In this document: positions 15,442 to 24,003 of the stretch, piece by piece
Layout: every line of letters starts with the position of its first letter
How positions within the stretch are numbered: position 1 is the first letter of the stretch
Position numbers and translations under genes: made by a program
From: Muribaculaceae bacterium
GTDB lineage: Bacteria; Bacteroidota; Bacteroidia; Bacteroidales; Muribaculaceae
Length of the DNA stretch: 39,444 nt
Assembly (NCBI GenBank): GCA_017453505.1
Contig: JAFTEU010000160.1
Span: 1-39,444 of the forward strand
Direction: 5' to 3'
Notes under the pieces: model-generated
What the model saw: only the letters and a program-made list of their open reading frames with translations
Database searches by the model: none
What the model was told of the DNA's origin: nothing

Positions 15442-16194
15442 TCACTCTTGCGGGAGCAGGATCTCATCGATCCATCCGTCCTTGCGGTAGCGGCACAGGT
15501 CCACATAGGCATCGATGCCGGGGATGATGCCCGACTCGCTGTATTGCCAAATGGTGTATTCGCCCTCCCAGTTAATCTGGGGCTCGACGTTGGAATAGCG
15601 CCCGATGTAGAGCTTGTGGTTGTTGAAGTGTGGTGTCAGGTTCTTGTTATAGAACCCCATCGTGCTGTAGATCATGGGTCGCACCCCATAGTGGTCCTCG
15701 ACCAGTTCGCAGAACTTGTCCACGCTGTCGATGAGCTGGCTGCGAGACCAGTCGCCGCGCACCTCGACATCGAGCATGGGAATGAGGTCCTGGATGGACT
15801 TGATGGCATACTTGGAGAAGTTGTCGAACTGTTCGTCGATGGTGGAAGTGGACGTGAGGTAGTGGTAGCTGCCCAGCAGCAGGCCGTGGCGGTGAGCCTG
15901 GGTGAAGTTGTAGGCATAGTGCGGCGAGCGGTAGGTCGCCCCCTCGGTCGCCTTGATGTAAACAAAGTTGATGTTCTTGTCGCTGCTCACCTTGGCCCAG
16001 TCGATATAGCCTTGATGGCTTGAGATGTCGATGCCGTCGTAGGGGGCCTCGACCTTGCGTGCGGGCACGTCGCGTTCGACCCTGCTGGAGCTGCCCTGGC
16101 TCTGGCATGCGTGTAGCAATATCCCTGCCGCCAGCAACAAAGCAGCTGGCAATGCCCTGGAGCGGTGTGGGATATGGACGAACTTGTTAATCAT
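15442..16194 (-). CDS. GH25 muramidase, lipoprotein
   Basis: A lysozyme-like N-acetylmuramidase of glycoside hydrolase family 25. The N-terminus has a lipoprotein signal ending in a lipobox (GILLHAC, Cys29), so it is membrane-tethered. The GH25 domain covers about residues 50-245 and shows YDGIDISSHQG (first catalytic Asp), VYIKATEGATY, GSYHYL, MLDVEVRGDW (Asp/Glu pair) and the C-terminal TIWQYSESG. The length of 250 is a single-domain enzyme. Its start overlaps the end of the longer GH25 gene by 8 nt, so the two are co-transcribed tandem paralogues. Confidence 0.9.
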   Translation of the reverse strand: MINKFVHIPHRSRALPAALLLAAGILLHACQSQGSSSRVERDVPARKVEAPYDGIDISSHQGYIDWAKVSSDKNINFVYIKATEGATYRSPHYAYNFTQAHRHGLLLGSYHYLTSTSTIDEQFDNFSKYAIKSIQDLIPMLDVEVRGDWSRSQLIDSVDKFCELVEDHYGVRPMIYSTMGFYNKNLTPHFNNHKLYIGRYSNVEPQINWEGEYTIWQYSESGIIPGIDAYVDLCRYRKDGWIDEILLPQE

Positions 16195-17746
16195 TGTCCG
16201 CCGAGCTCTTGTTGGTCTTGCGTCCCTGGTTCCTGGCGTTGCGAATGCTGTCGTTCTTCTGCGATTGAGACAATTTGGAGCCTGAGGTGCCTAGCAGACT
16301 AGCCGACTTGCTTGTCTTGTTGCCGGAAGCCTGGCGCTGGGCCTTCTGTTGGCGTGCTTGCTGTGCACTGGCCTTGCGTTTGGCTTTTTCTTCGGCTTGC
16401 TTCTTGGCCTTTTCCTCAGCGGCCTTTTTAGCTTTTTCTTTTTCTTCGGCAGCCTTCTTGGCAGCGTCATCGCGAGCCTTCTGTCGAGCAGCGGCTTTCT
16501 TCTGCTGCTCGGCCTTCTCGCGTGCCTTCTTGTCGGCCTCTTCCTTCTTCTTCTTTTCCTGTTCGCTCAGTTTCTTCTCGCGCTCCTTGGCCTTGCGGTC
16601 TTTCTCGGCTTGCTTCTTGGCTTCCTCTTGTTGCCGCTTGGTGGGCTTGGGAGCCTCCTTGGGCTTTTGCTCGGTGCCCATGGTCACGCTCGAGGGTTTC
16701 TCCTTGTGGTCAACAGCCTCCCTGACGCTGGTTCCTTTGGGCTTGTGCTTGCTGGGATGGTACAGGATATCGTTGATGGAGCATCCCTTGTTGAAGCGGC
16801 TCAAATCCACCTCGCCGTAGTTACCCCTGACGGCCGACTTGAACAGGCCGTTGTCGGCAAACTGCCAGAGGATCCATCGGTAGCCGCCGATGTTGGGCTG
16901 AACGGTGTTGTATTTGGCAATGAACAGAGGATAGTCGGCAAAGGCGCGGCCCAGGTTCTTGGTGAAGAACTTCTCGCTGGTGTAGATCAGTGGCTTGCAG
17001 CCGTAGTGATCCTCCAGCAGGTCGGCAAAGACCTTGAGGCTGTCTCGCAGCTGCTGCGATGTCCAGGGACTGAGCCTCTCCACGTCGATGATGGGAAGCA
17101 GATCCTGCTCCTCGCGCTTGGCGACAGTGATGAAGTTCTGGAACTGCCTTACCACGCTCGACTTGGTGGACAAGAAGTGGTAACTGCCCACCTTGAAGCC
17201 ATGCTTGCGGGCATTGTGGATGTTCTCGCGGTAACGGGGGTCGGTGTAGTCACTGCCCTCGGTGGCCTTGATATAGACAAACTTGATCTTGGAATACCGC
17301 TTCAGCTCCTCCCAGTTGATGGCACCCTGGTGCTTGGAGATGTCGATGCCGTCATACTGCACATTGTCGGGATTGATGGTCGTCCTTACTTTGGGCTTGG
17401 GCTGTTGTGCGGGCTTGTTGGCGGTGTCGTTGTCGGACTTAGCCGCGGCCTGGGGCTGGGGCTTGGGTGCCTGGGACGCTTGCTCGGCAGGCTTGGCCGC
17501 CGGGGTCTTAGTGTCGGGCTTGGCCTGAGAGGCCGCCGCAGGCTTGCTGTCCGACGTCTTGCTGCCGGACTTCTTGTCGTCACTTTTCTTTTCCTTGTCC
17601 TTCTTGTCATCACCCTTCTTGCTCCTGACCCTCTCGCGGGTGGGCTTGGTGATGTCAGTACTCTGAGGTGCCGCCATCGCTGCAGATGATGACAGTGACA
17701 TGAAAATCATGACGATTAAGGCATATATAGTTGAAGTAGAACGCAT
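16187..17746 (-). CDS. GH25 muramidase with long Lys/Glu/Ala-rich tail
   Basis: The ATG at 17746 is preferred over one at 17881 because a TAACTTTG promoter box (17798-17805) lies between them and a signal peptide begins at 17746 (MRSTSTIYALIVMIFMSLSS). The 519-residue product has three parts. A Lys/Ser/Ala/Pro-rich linker (about 30-130) comes first. The GH25 domain (about 135-330) has YDGIDISKHQGAINWEE, VYIKATEGSDY and LLPIIDVERLSPW. A TolA-like Lys/Glu/Ala-rich coiled-coil tail (about 350-500) follows. The tail could span the periplasm or bind the wall. Such tails are uncommon on GH25 enzymes. Confidence 0.87.
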   Translation of the reverse strand: MRSTSTIYALIVMIFMSLSSSAAMAAPQSTDITKPTRERVRSKKGDDKKDKEKKSDDKKSGSKTSDSKPAAASQAKPDTKTPAAKPAEQASQAPKPQPQAAAKSDNDTANKPAQQPKPKVRTTINPDNVQYDGIDISKHQGAINWEELKRYSKIKFVYIKATEGSDYTDPRYRENIHNARKHGFKVGSYHFLSTKSSVVRQFQNFITVAKREEQDLLPIIDVERLSPWTSQQLRDSLKVFADLLEDHYGCKPLIYTSEKFFTKNLGRAFADYPLFIAKYNTVQPNIGGYRWILWQFADNGLFKSAVRGNYGEVDLSRFNKGCSINDILYHPSKHKPKGTSVREAVDHKEKPSSVTMGTEQKPKEAPKPTKRQQEEAKKQAEKDRKAKEREKKLSEQEKKKKEEADKKAREKAEQQKKAAARQKARDDAAKKAAEEKEKAKKAAEEKAKKQAEEKAKRKASAQQARQQKAQRQASGNKTSKSASLLGTSGSKLSQSQKNDSIRNARNQGRKTNKSSADND

Positions 17747-17797
17747 GTGATATGTACAAACCATTGCAATTGATAGTCTTTCGAGTAAAGCAGGCTG

Positions 17798-17805
17798 CAA
17801 AGTTA
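17798..17805 (-). promoter_or_regulatory. -7 promoter box deciding the long GH25 start
   Basis: TAACTTTG on the minus strand, 51 nt upstream of the ATG at 17746. It lies inside the longer alternative frame, which argues against the upstream start at 17881. Confidence 0.65.
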
Positions 17806-17958
17806 TGAAAAAAACTGATATCATCGGTGATATGGGGAATAAAAGTTTCTCAAGTTTTTTGAGGCATAAACTGTGAGGCACTGGTATGAATCATGGTTAG
17901 TTATTTACAAAAAACACGAAAAGTGCCTCGGTCAGCATGGATTATCAGTAAAAATCAT

Positions 17959-17966
17959 TACCTTTG
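17959..17966 (+). promoter_or_regulatory. -7 promoter box for psd-pssA
   Basis: TACCTTTG fits TAnnTTTG. An upstream alternative start (17964) falls inside the box, so the ATG at 17991 is the real start of psd. Confidence 0.65.
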
Positions 17967-17990
17967 CAGGTTAATCGTACAATTCGTTAT

Positions 17991-18677
17991 ATGAAAGTTA
18001 AAATCCATCACGAGGGCGAGAACATCCTGCTGATGTTGTTCTTGATCATAGTGGCAAGCGGGGCGTTGGCTTACAGTTTCTTTGACTACAAGCCTGTGGC
18101 CTGGTGCTTGATCGTGTTGATGGCCATTCTATTCCTGCTGGTGCTCAACTTCTTCAGGCTGCCTCGCCGTCACTTCAAGGGCGATAACAGCGCCGGCACG
18201 GCTGTGGTGTCGAGCGTTGACGGCACTGTGGTTGCGCTGGAGGAGGTGTATGAGGACGAGTATCTGCACCGCAACTGCATCCAGCTGTCGGTGTTCATGA
18301 CCGTCTTCAATGTCCATGCCAACTGGGTACCCGTCAAGGGCGAGGTCATTTACTACAAGCATCATTCGGGACGTTTCCTGGCCGCCAACCTGCCCAAGTC
18401 AAGCAGTGACAACGAGCGGTCGTCTATCGTGATACGCACCGCCACGGGCGAGGAAATCCTCGTGCGGCAGATTGCCGGAGCCGTGGCACGCCGCATCGTC
18501 ACCTATGTGGAGCAGGGCGAAACGGTTGACATCAACGATTTTATCGGATTCATCAAGTTCGGCTCCAGGGTGGATATCTTCCTGCCGCTCGACACCCAGA
18601 TCATGGTTAAGCTGGGCGACCGCACTTGGGGTGGTGAGACCCTGGTGGCACGACTCAAAAACAATACAGAAGCATGA
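17991..18677 (+). CDS. psd: Phosphatidylserine decarboxylase proenzyme
   Basis: Converts phosphatidylserine to phosphatidylethanolamine at the inner membrane. The 228-residue protein is the short form, with two N-terminal hydrophobic segments (about 13-30 and 36-53). The proenzyme self-cleaves at Gly191-Ser192 in IKFGSRVD, turning the serine into the pyruvoyl cofactor. FMTVFNVHANWVPVKGEV carries the conserved His of the family. The start was moved downstream because a promoter box overlaps the earlier codon. It overlaps pssA by 4 nt, so the two enzymes of the pathway are coupled. Confidence 0.94.
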   Translation: MKVKIHHEGENILLMLFLIIVASGALAYSFFDYKPVAWCLIVLMAILFLLVLNFFRLPRRHFKGDNSAGTAVVSSVDGTVVALEEVYEDEYLHRNCIQLSVFMTVFNVHANWVPVKGEVIYYKHHSGRFLAANLPKSSSDNERSSIVIRTATGEEILVRQIAGAVARRIVTYVEQGETVDINDFIGFIKFGSRVDIFLPLDTQIMVKLGDRTWGGETLVARLKNNTEA

Positions 18678-19357
18678 TAAAAGCAATTCGTAACAACGTC
18701 CCCAATGCCATCACGTCGCTGAACCTGCTGTGTGGCTGCATTGCTTGTATTGTGGCATTGACCCCGTCGTGCATGGTAACCACCTACCGCTTAGCATTTC
18801 TGTTCATAGCTCTGTCGGCGGTGGCCGACTTCTTTGATGGCCTGGTGGCTCGACTGCTGCATGCCGTGAGCGGCATCGGCAAGGAATTGGACTCGCTGGC
18901 CGACCTGGTGAGTTTCGGGCTCGCTCCGTCACTGATCTTGTATAGCATGATGAACCGCGAAGATGATCTATTGGCCGTGTTTGCCCTGTTGCTGCCCGTG
19001 TTCGGCGCACTGCGCCTGGCCCGTTTCAATGTGGACACCAACCAAACCACCACCTTCACGGGCCTGCCCATTCCTGCCAATGCGATCTTCTGGATCGGTT
19101 TCACCGACTGGTATGCCCAGCATGCCTGTCCCATCTGGGTCGTGATACTACTCATCGTGGCGATGTCGCTGCTGATGGTGTGCCCGCTGCGCATGTTCTC
19201 GCTGAAGATGCACAACCTCACGTCGCTCAAGGAGAATTGGGCACAATATTTGCAGGTAGTGGCCACAGTGGCATCGGTTGTAGTGCTGGGCCTGCCTGGC
19301 TTGGCTGTGGCTATCGCACTCTACGTGCTGCTGTCCATCATTAAAAGAGAAAAGTAA
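18674..19357 (+). CDS. pssA: CDP-diacylglycerol-serine O-phosphatidyltransferase
   Basis: Joins serine to CDP-diacylglycerol to make phosphatidylserine, the substrate of the adjacent decarboxylase. The 227-residue membrane protein has several transmembrane helices. It carries the complete CDP-alcohol phosphatidyltransferase motif D-G-x2-A-R-x8-G-x3-D-x3-D, running from FFDGLVARLL through GKELDSLAD at about residues 53-77. It overlaps psd by 4 nt and abuts the DUF4834 gene with no gap. All residues needed for metal and CDP binding are present, so it should be active. Confidence 0.95.
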   Translation: MIKAIRNNVPNAITSLNLLCGCIACIVALTPSCMVTTYRLAFLFIALSAVADFFDGLVARLLHAVSGIGKELDSLADLVSFGLAPSLILYSMMNREDDLLAVFALLLPVFGALRLARFNVDTNQTTTFTGLPIPANAIFWIGFTDWYAQHACPIWVVILLIVAMSLLMVCPLRMFSLKMHNLTSLKENWAQYLQVVATVASVVVLGLPGLAVAIALYVLLSIIKREK

Positions 19358-19693
19358 ATGAGTTTCTTATTATTCATATTATTCATCCTGCTCCTGATGG
19401 TGGGCATCCCACTGTTAAGGGGATGGCTCTACATGCAGAACGTGAGGCGCCGTGTCAACGAGTCCTTCAGGGGACGGCAGCAGCACGAGCGGCCCAGCCG
19501 TGAGCGCTACGAGCAAGAGGAAGAGTACACCGAGACCGGAGAGCGCAAAATCTTTACCAGCGGCGAGGGCGAGTATGCCGACTTTGAGGAAGTGAGCGGC
19601 ACCGTCGTCGAGGAGACCGCCTCGACCGGCGAGACCCGCACCATCATCGAGGAACAGATTACCGATGCCGAGTACGAGGAAATAAGGGAATAG
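19358..19693 (+). CDS. DUF4834-type small membrane protein
   Basis: 111 residues: an N-terminal membrane helix (about 2-22, LLFILFILLLMVGIPLLRGW), a basic stretch (NVRRRVNESFRGR) and then an acidic, low-complexity cytoplasmic tail (YEQEEEYTE, TIIEEQITDAEYEEI). It resembles the Bacteroidetes DUF4834 family, whose function is unknown. Its start codon follows the pssA stop directly, so it is almost certainly part of the psd-pssA transcript. A link to phospholipid synthesis is suggested only by this position. Confidence 0.75.
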   Translation: MSFLLFILFILLLMVGIPLLRGWLYMQNVRRRVNESFRGRQQHERPSRERYEQEEEYTETGERKIFTSGEGEYADFEEVSGTVVEETASTGETRTIIEEQITDAEYEEIRE

Positions 19694-19758
19694 TTGCGAG
19701 CCACAGGCTTGCAATACACCGACAGCCGGCACAGATACGTCTCACCTGGCTCAAGAAC

Positions 19759-19797
19759 AACCAGCCACGCCAAGCAAGTTACTTGGCGTGGCTGGTT
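19759..19797. terminator. Perfect 16-bp hairpin between convergent operons
   Basis: Arms 19759-19774 and 19782-19797 are exact reverse complements (AACCAGCCACGCCAAG) with loop CAAGTTA. They separate the psd operon and nadB. A smaller 9-bp hairpin sits at 19694-19714. Neither has a T-rich tail, so the mechanism is uncertain. Confidence 0.6.
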
Positions 19798-19822
19798 GAT
19801 GATGGGGCACCTAATCCGTTGG

Positions 19823-21415
19823 TTACAGTTTCAGGTCGTCCTCGTTTTTGGGTTGAGGGGGATAGTCAATGGTGTAGTGGAGGCCGCGGGATTCCTTGCG
19901 GTCCTTGGCCTGGCGGGTAATGAGGTAGGCCACGTTGATGATGTTGCGCAGCTCGCAGATGCGGCGCGACACCTTGCTGGTCTTGAACAGCTTCTCGGTC
20001 TCCTCATAGAGAATATCCAAGCGGTTCCAGGCACGGTCCAGACGCAGGTTGCTGCGCACGATACCCACATAGTTTGCCATGATCTCGCCCACTTCTTTCT
20101 CGCTCTGGCTGATGAGCACCATCTCCTCGGGATGGATGGTACCGGCATCATCCCATGCGGGAATGTCCTCGCGATAGGAGTACTCACCCAGGTGCTCGAT
20201 GGCATGACGGGCAGCAGCGTCGGCATAGACGACGGCCTCGATCAGGGAGTTGCTGGCCAAGCGGTTGCCACCATGCAGACCCGTACACGAGCACTCACCC
20301 ACGGCATAGAGGCGCTTGATGCTGGAGCAGGCATTCAAGTCAACCTTGATGCCGCCACACAGGTAATGGGCTGCGGGTACCACGGGAATGTACTGCTTGG
20401 TGATATCGATACCCAGTTCCAGGCAGTGCTTGTAGATATTGGGGAAGTGGTGCTTGGTCTCCTCGGCATCCTTGTGGGTCACGTCGAGATAGACGTGGTC
20501 CTCGCCTCGCTGCTTCATCTCGCTGTCGATGGCGCGGGCCACGACGTCGCGCGGAGCCAGCGACAGGCGCGGGTCATACTTCTGCATGAACTCCTCGCCG
20601 CCCAGGTTGCGCAACACGCCGCCATAGCCGCGCATGGCCTCGGTGATGAGGAAGGCAGGGCGGTCGCCGGGGTGATACAGAGCGGTGGGGTGGAACTGCA
20701 CGAACTCCATGTCCTGCACGGTGCCCTTGGCACGATAGACCATGGCGATGCCGTCGCCGGTAGCCACCAGCGGGTTGGTGGTGGTGCGATAGACCGAGCC
20801 GATGCCCCCCGTGGCCATGAGTGTCACGCGCGACAGGAAGGTGTCGACCTCGCCCGTCTCCTGATTCAGGACGTAGGCGCCATAGCACTCGATGCCGGGG
20901 GTGCGGCGCGTCACGATTTTGCCCAGGTGGTGCTGGGTGAGGATTTCCACGGCGAAGTGATCCTCAAAGACATCGATATTGGGGTTGTTCTTGACGGTCT
21001 CGATGAGCGACACCTGAATTTCATGACCAGTGTTGTCGGCATGGTGCAGGATACGGAACTCGCTGTGGCCGCCCTCACGGTGCAGGTCAAACTCGCCCTT
21101 CTCGTTCTTGTCAAAGTCCACGCCCCAGCCTAACAGCGCTTGGATCTGGGAGGGGGCCTCGGTGACGACCTTCTTCACGGCCTCGGGGTCGCTGAGCCAG
21201 TCGCCGGCCACCATCGTGTCGTGGATGTGCTTGTCGAAGTTGTCAACTTCCAGGTTGGTCACGGTGGCGACACCGCCCTGGGCGAGGTCGGTATTGGCCT
21301 CTTCCATCTTGGACTTGCACACGAGTGCCACAGTCCCCGTCTTTGCCACCTTGAGGGCAAAGCTCATACCGGCTACACCCGAGCCGATGATGAGGTAATC
21401 ATATTTGCGTACCAT
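19823..21415 (-). CDS. nadB: L-aspartate oxidase
   Basis: An FAD enzyme that oxidises L-aspartate to iminoaspartate, the first step of de novo NAD synthesis. 530 residues. FAD binding is shown by IGSGVAGMSFALKVA at the N-terminus. The family signatures FHPTALYHPGDRPAFLITEA, RGYGGVLRN, CGGIKVDLNACS and GLHGGNRLASNSL follow. A helical C-terminal domain ends the protein. nadA and nadC are not in the window. It follows upp with a 66-nt gap that holds a 9-nt tandem array, and it is likely the last gene of the ribF-upp-nadB run. Confidence 0.95.
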   Translation of the reverse strand: MVRKYDYLIIGSGVAGMSFALKVAKTGTVALVCKSKMEEANTDLAQGGVATVTNLEVDNFDKHIHDTMVAGDWLSDPEAVKKVVTEAPSQIQALLGWGVDFDKNEKGEFDLHREGGHSEFRILHHADNTGHEIQVSLIETVKNNPNIDVFEDHFAVEILTQHHLGKIVTRRTPGIECYGAYVLNQETGEVDTFLSRVTLMATGGIGSVYRTTTNPLVATGDGIAMVYRAKGTVQDMEFVQFHPTALYHPGDRPAFLITEAMRGYGGVLRNLGGEEFMQKYDPRLSLAPRDVVARAIDSEMKQRGEDHVYLDVTHKDAEETKHHFPNIYKHCLELGIDITKQYIPVVPAAHYLCGGIKVDLNACSSIKRLYAVGECSCTGLHGGNRLASNSLIEAVVYADAAARHAIEHLGEYSYREDIPAWDDAGTIHPEEMVLISQSEKEVGEIMANYVGIVRSNLRLDRAWNRLDILYEETEKLFKTSKVSRRICELRNIINVAYLITRQAKDRKESRGLHYTIDYPPQPKNEDDLKL

Positions 21416-21433
21416 AAGCTTTTTCTATTTTTG

Positions 21434-21478
21434 TTCTAGATATTCTAGAGTTTCTAGATGCTCTAGATTAACTGGAAA
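21434..21478 (-). repeat. Nonamer array with TCTAGA core (5 units), copy 1
   Basis: Plus-strand 9-nt units: ttctagata, ttctagagt, ttctagatg, ctctagatt, aactggaaa. It fills the gap between upp and nadB. The array at 28197-28241 has the same core, the same period and a matching AACTGGAA end unit. Confidence 0.8.
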
Positions 21479-21481
21479 TCA

Positions 21482-22138
21482 CTACTCTTTCTCGCCGTAG
21501 AGCAGGTCGCCGCAGTCGCCCAGGCCGGGCACGATGTAGCTGTGCTCGTTGAGCTCCTCATCGATGTCACAGGTCCACAGCGTGGTCTTGTCCTGAGGCA
21601 GGTGCTGACGGACGACCTCGATGGCCTTGGGCGTGGAAACGACGCTGGCCACGTGGATGTGGGCGGGATGCCCCTTGGTCACCAGTGCCTGATAGGCCAG
21701 TTCCATCGACGAGCCAGTGGCGAGCATCGGGTCGACGATGACGAGCGTCTTGCCGTCCAGTCGCGGGCTGGCAATGTACTCAATGTGAACGACAAAGTCG
21801 TCGGTCTTAGGAAAGTACTTGCGGTAGGCCGAAACAAAGGCGTTGTCAGCGCCGTCAAAGTAGCTCAAGAAGCCCTCATGGAAGGGCAAACCGGCGCGCA
21901 GGATGGTGGCCAGCACCACACGGTCGCCCAGCACGTTGCACTGCTTCACTCCCAGCGGAGTCTCGATGCCGACGGTGTTGTACTGGAGCTTCTTGGAAAT
22001 CTCATAGGCCATGATCTGTCCCAGGCGCTGAATGTTGGTGCGGAAGCGCAAGCGTTCCTGCTGTAATTCTTTGTCACGGATTTCGCTCATGAACTGTCCG
22101 ACGAGCGAGTTGTGTTCACACAGGTTGATAATATCCAT
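21482..22138 (-). CDS. upp: Uracil phosphoribosyltransferase
   Basis: Salvages uracil with PRPP to give UMP. The 218-residue protein has the PRPP-binding loop VIVDPMLATGSSM (about residues 130-142) and the uracil-binding C-terminal motif YIVPGLGDCGD; the usual Ala of GLGDAGD is Cys here. The N-terminal region is more divergent than in E. coli Upp but of normal length. It lies 5 nt downstream of ribF on the minus strand, so co-transcription is likely. Confidence 0.92.
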   Translation of the reverse strand: MDIINLCEHNSLVGQFMSEIRDKELQQERLRFRTNIQRLGQIMAYEISKKLQYNTVGIETPLGVKQCNVLGDRVVLATILRAGLPFHEGFLSYFDGADNAFVSAYRKYFPKTDDFVVHIEYIASPRLDGKTLVIVDPMLATGSSMELAYQALVTKGHPAHIHVASVVSTPKAIEVVRQHLPQDKTTLWTCDIDEELNEHSYIVPGLGDCGDLLYGEKE

Positions 22139-22143
22139 TACTG

Positions 22144-23088
22144 TTATTGTTGTTTAGAAGTTAAGTAATCGTTGAGTAATCGCTTGGCATTGTCGCGGTC
22201 CAGCGTGAGCTGTTGCTTGAGTTCCTCCAGACCGCACATCTTGAACTCCAGGCGCAGGAAGCTGATGAACTCCAGCGTGATATCCTCACCATAGATATCC
22301 TCATCAAAGTCAAACAGGTTGACCTCGATGCTCAACTGGTCGCCATTGTCCAGTGTGGGTCGCTTGCCGATGTTGGCCATGCCTTGCAGTCGCTGCCCGT
22401 GGACATGTGCCAGAACGGCATAGGCCCCGTTGTGGGGCAGCAGCACGTTGGGGTCCATCTTGCCCACGTTGGCCGTGGGGAAGCCCAGTCCGCGTCCGTT
22501 GTGGAAACCATGGACGACCTTGCCGGCGATGATGTGGGGACGGCCCATGCAGTGCATCGCGTCAACGACCCTGCCGGCCGCGATGAGGCCGCGGATGATG
22601 GTGGAACTGACGGGGGCGTATTGCCCTAGATATTCAGGTGCCTTGACGACCTGGACCCCCAGGTTGTTGCCATGACGGCAATAATCCTCGAAGGTTTCCC
22701 CCCTGTTGTGGCCGAAGCGGTGGTTGTAGCCGGCCACAAGCACGGCCACGCCATAGCGGTCTCGCAGCAGCTCAATGAACTGCTCCGAGTCCAGCCCTGC
22801 CAACTCAGGGGTGAAGTCCAGCGGCAACAACAGGTCGGGCCCCAGGGCCTCGATGTGCTGCAGCTTGTCGTGGAGCGGCATGATGAGTTTAAAGAACGGG
22901 TCGGGGTGCAGTACTTGGCGCGGGTGACGCGTGAAGGTGATGACCAGTGACTGCTTGCCATGGGCGGCAGCCTGACGGTTGAGGAAATCGACCAGCGTGG
23001 CGTGTCCCAGATGGACTCCGTCGAACATGCCAATTGTGGCGACAGTGCTACCTTGAGGCAGGCGGTCGTTTTCGCCCAGTATTCTCAT
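22144..23088 (-). CDS. ribF: Bifunctional riboflavin kinase / FAD synthetase
   Basis: Phosphorylates riboflavin to FMN and adenylates FMN to FAD. The 314 residues hold two domains: an N-terminal nucleotidyltransferase (about 15-160, with TIGMFDGVHLGHATLVDFL) and a C-terminal kinase (about 185-310, with GKVVHGFHNGRGLGFPTAN). Length and motifs are standard. No FMN riboswitch is seen upstream. The 51-nt gap to the dehydrogenase gene holds a terminator for that gene, and no clear promoter box for ribF was found. Confidence 0.95.
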   Translation of the reverse strand: MRILGENDRLPQGSTVATIGMFDGVHLGHATLVDFLNRQAAAHGKQSLVITFTRHPRQVLHPDPFFKLIMPLHDKLQHIEALGPDLLLPLDFTPELAGLDSEQFIELLRDRYGVAVLVAGYNHRFGHNRGETFEDYCRHGNNLGVQVVKAPEYLGQYAPVSSTIIRGLIAAGRVVDAMHCMGRPHIIAGKVVHGFHNGRGLGFPTANVGKMDPNVLLPHNGAYAVLAHVHGQRLQGMANIGKRPTLDNGDQLSIEVNLFDFDEDIYGEDITLEFISFLRLEFKMCGLEELKQQLTLDRDNAKRLLNDYLTSKQQ

Positions 23089-23102
23089 TCTTTAAGCGTT
23101 AT

Positions 23103-23133
23103 AAAAAAGTGGATTCCACTAAGAAAATCCACT
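23103..23133 (-). terminator. Rho-independent terminator of the dehydrogenase gene
   Basis: On the minus strand AGTGGATT (complement of 23126-23133) pairs with AATCCACT (complement of 23108-23115) around a 10-nt loop and is followed by a run of six T. It starts seven bases after the dehydrogenase stop codon. Confidence 0.8.
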
Positions 23134-23139
23134 CGATAA

Positions 23140-24003
23140 TCAAATTTTATCCAGATGCTCCTTCAAGATGCGCATCGTGTCGTTGCACACGCGGATGAAC
23201 ATCTCGCGGTTCTTGAGCATGGTAGATGTCTTGACTTGTTTGTCGGCTCCCGAGAACAGGTAGCCGGTATCCTTGCTCTCCAGAGCACGCAGGGTGGGCA
23301 CCACGCCGGCCTCAGGGCTGGGGATGTTGCGGCTCAGATAGTCAGGCACGCGGTCCATCCAGCGCGACATGGCCAGGGCGCTGCTCTTCAACAGGCCAGG
23401 GTTGACACAGTTCACGGCCACACGGCGAGTCTTCATCACGCTCGACATGTAGATGGAGAACAGCGTGAGCGCCAGCTTGCTCTGGGCATAGGCACCCCAC
23501 GGCGTGAAGTGGGACACGGCCGGGAACTCATAGGGCAGCGACACAAAGCGGCGTGACACACTGGTGGACAAGATGATGTGGCCACCCTCCTCAATGAGGG
23601 GATAAACCTGCATCGATAGCAACACAGTGCTCAGGTAATTGACCTGCACCGAGTGCTCGAAGCCGTCCTCAGATATCTCGCTGCGGCGGGGCAGCAGGCC
23701 GGCGTTGTTGATGAGCGCTGCGACGGGACGGTTCAACGCGCGCAGGCGGCGGACAAAGTCGTTGACCAGATTAAACGAGTTCAGGTCAAGTTGCAGACAA
23801 GAAATGTCCTTGTTGCGGGTGACGGTGCGCAGCTGTGCGGCATAGTTCTCGGCCTTCTGGATATCACGGCTGGCCAGCAGCACGGCCTTACCCTGTTCTG
23901 CCAGTTTGCGTGTGATAACACTACCCATGCTGTCGGTCGAGCCAGTGACGATATACAACGGCTTCGCGTCAGATTCCTGTCTTTTTTCGTTGTCGGTCAT
24001 CAT
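23140..24003 (-). CDS. Short-chain dehydrogenase/reductase
   Basis: An NAD(P)-dependent oxidoreductase with a Rossmann fold. The ATG at 24003 is used because a TAACTTTG promoter box (24046-24053) lies 43 nt upstream and because the residues before it are not SDR-like. The 287-residue product has the cofactor motif TGSTDSMGSV, ASRDIQKAE, INNAGLLP and the catalytic Tyr-x3-Lys in WGAYAQSKLAL. It resembles retinol-dehydrogenase-type SDRs by shape. The substrate is unknown. It has its own terminator. Confidence 0.85.
   Translation of the reverse strand: MMTDNEKRQESDAKPLYIVTGSTDSMGSVITRKLAEQGKAVLLASRDIQKAENYAAQLRTVTRNKDISCLQLDLNSFNLVNDFVRRLRALNRPVAALINNAGLLPRRSEISEDGFEHSVQVNYLSTVLLSMQVYPLIEEGGHIILSTSVSRRFVSLPYEFPAVSHFTPWGAYAQSKLALTLFSIYMSSVMKTRRVAVNCVNPGLLKSSALAMSRWMDRVPDYLSRNIPSPEAGVVPTLRALESKDTGYLFSGADKQVKTSTMLKNREMFIRVCNDTMRILKEHLDKI

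Noticed and set aside
16349..17689. A 446-codon plus-strand frame opposite the long GH25 gene
   Set aside because: It reads as repetitive Leu/Gly/Phe because it mirrors Lys/Glu/Ala codons of the GH25 tail. The opposite strand has a signal peptide and clear catalytic motifs.
17747..17881. N-terminal extension of the long GH25 protein
   Set aside because: It would start upstream of a -7 promoter box and place 45 residues ahead of the signal peptide.
19694..21133. A 479-codon plus-strand frame opposite nadB
   Set aside because: A shadow of nadB, which has full FAD and substrate motifs.
23089..23139. FMN riboswitch upstream of ribF
   Set aside because: The gap is only 51 nt and is filled by a simple terminator hairpin of the upstream gene; no RFN-element pattern is present.
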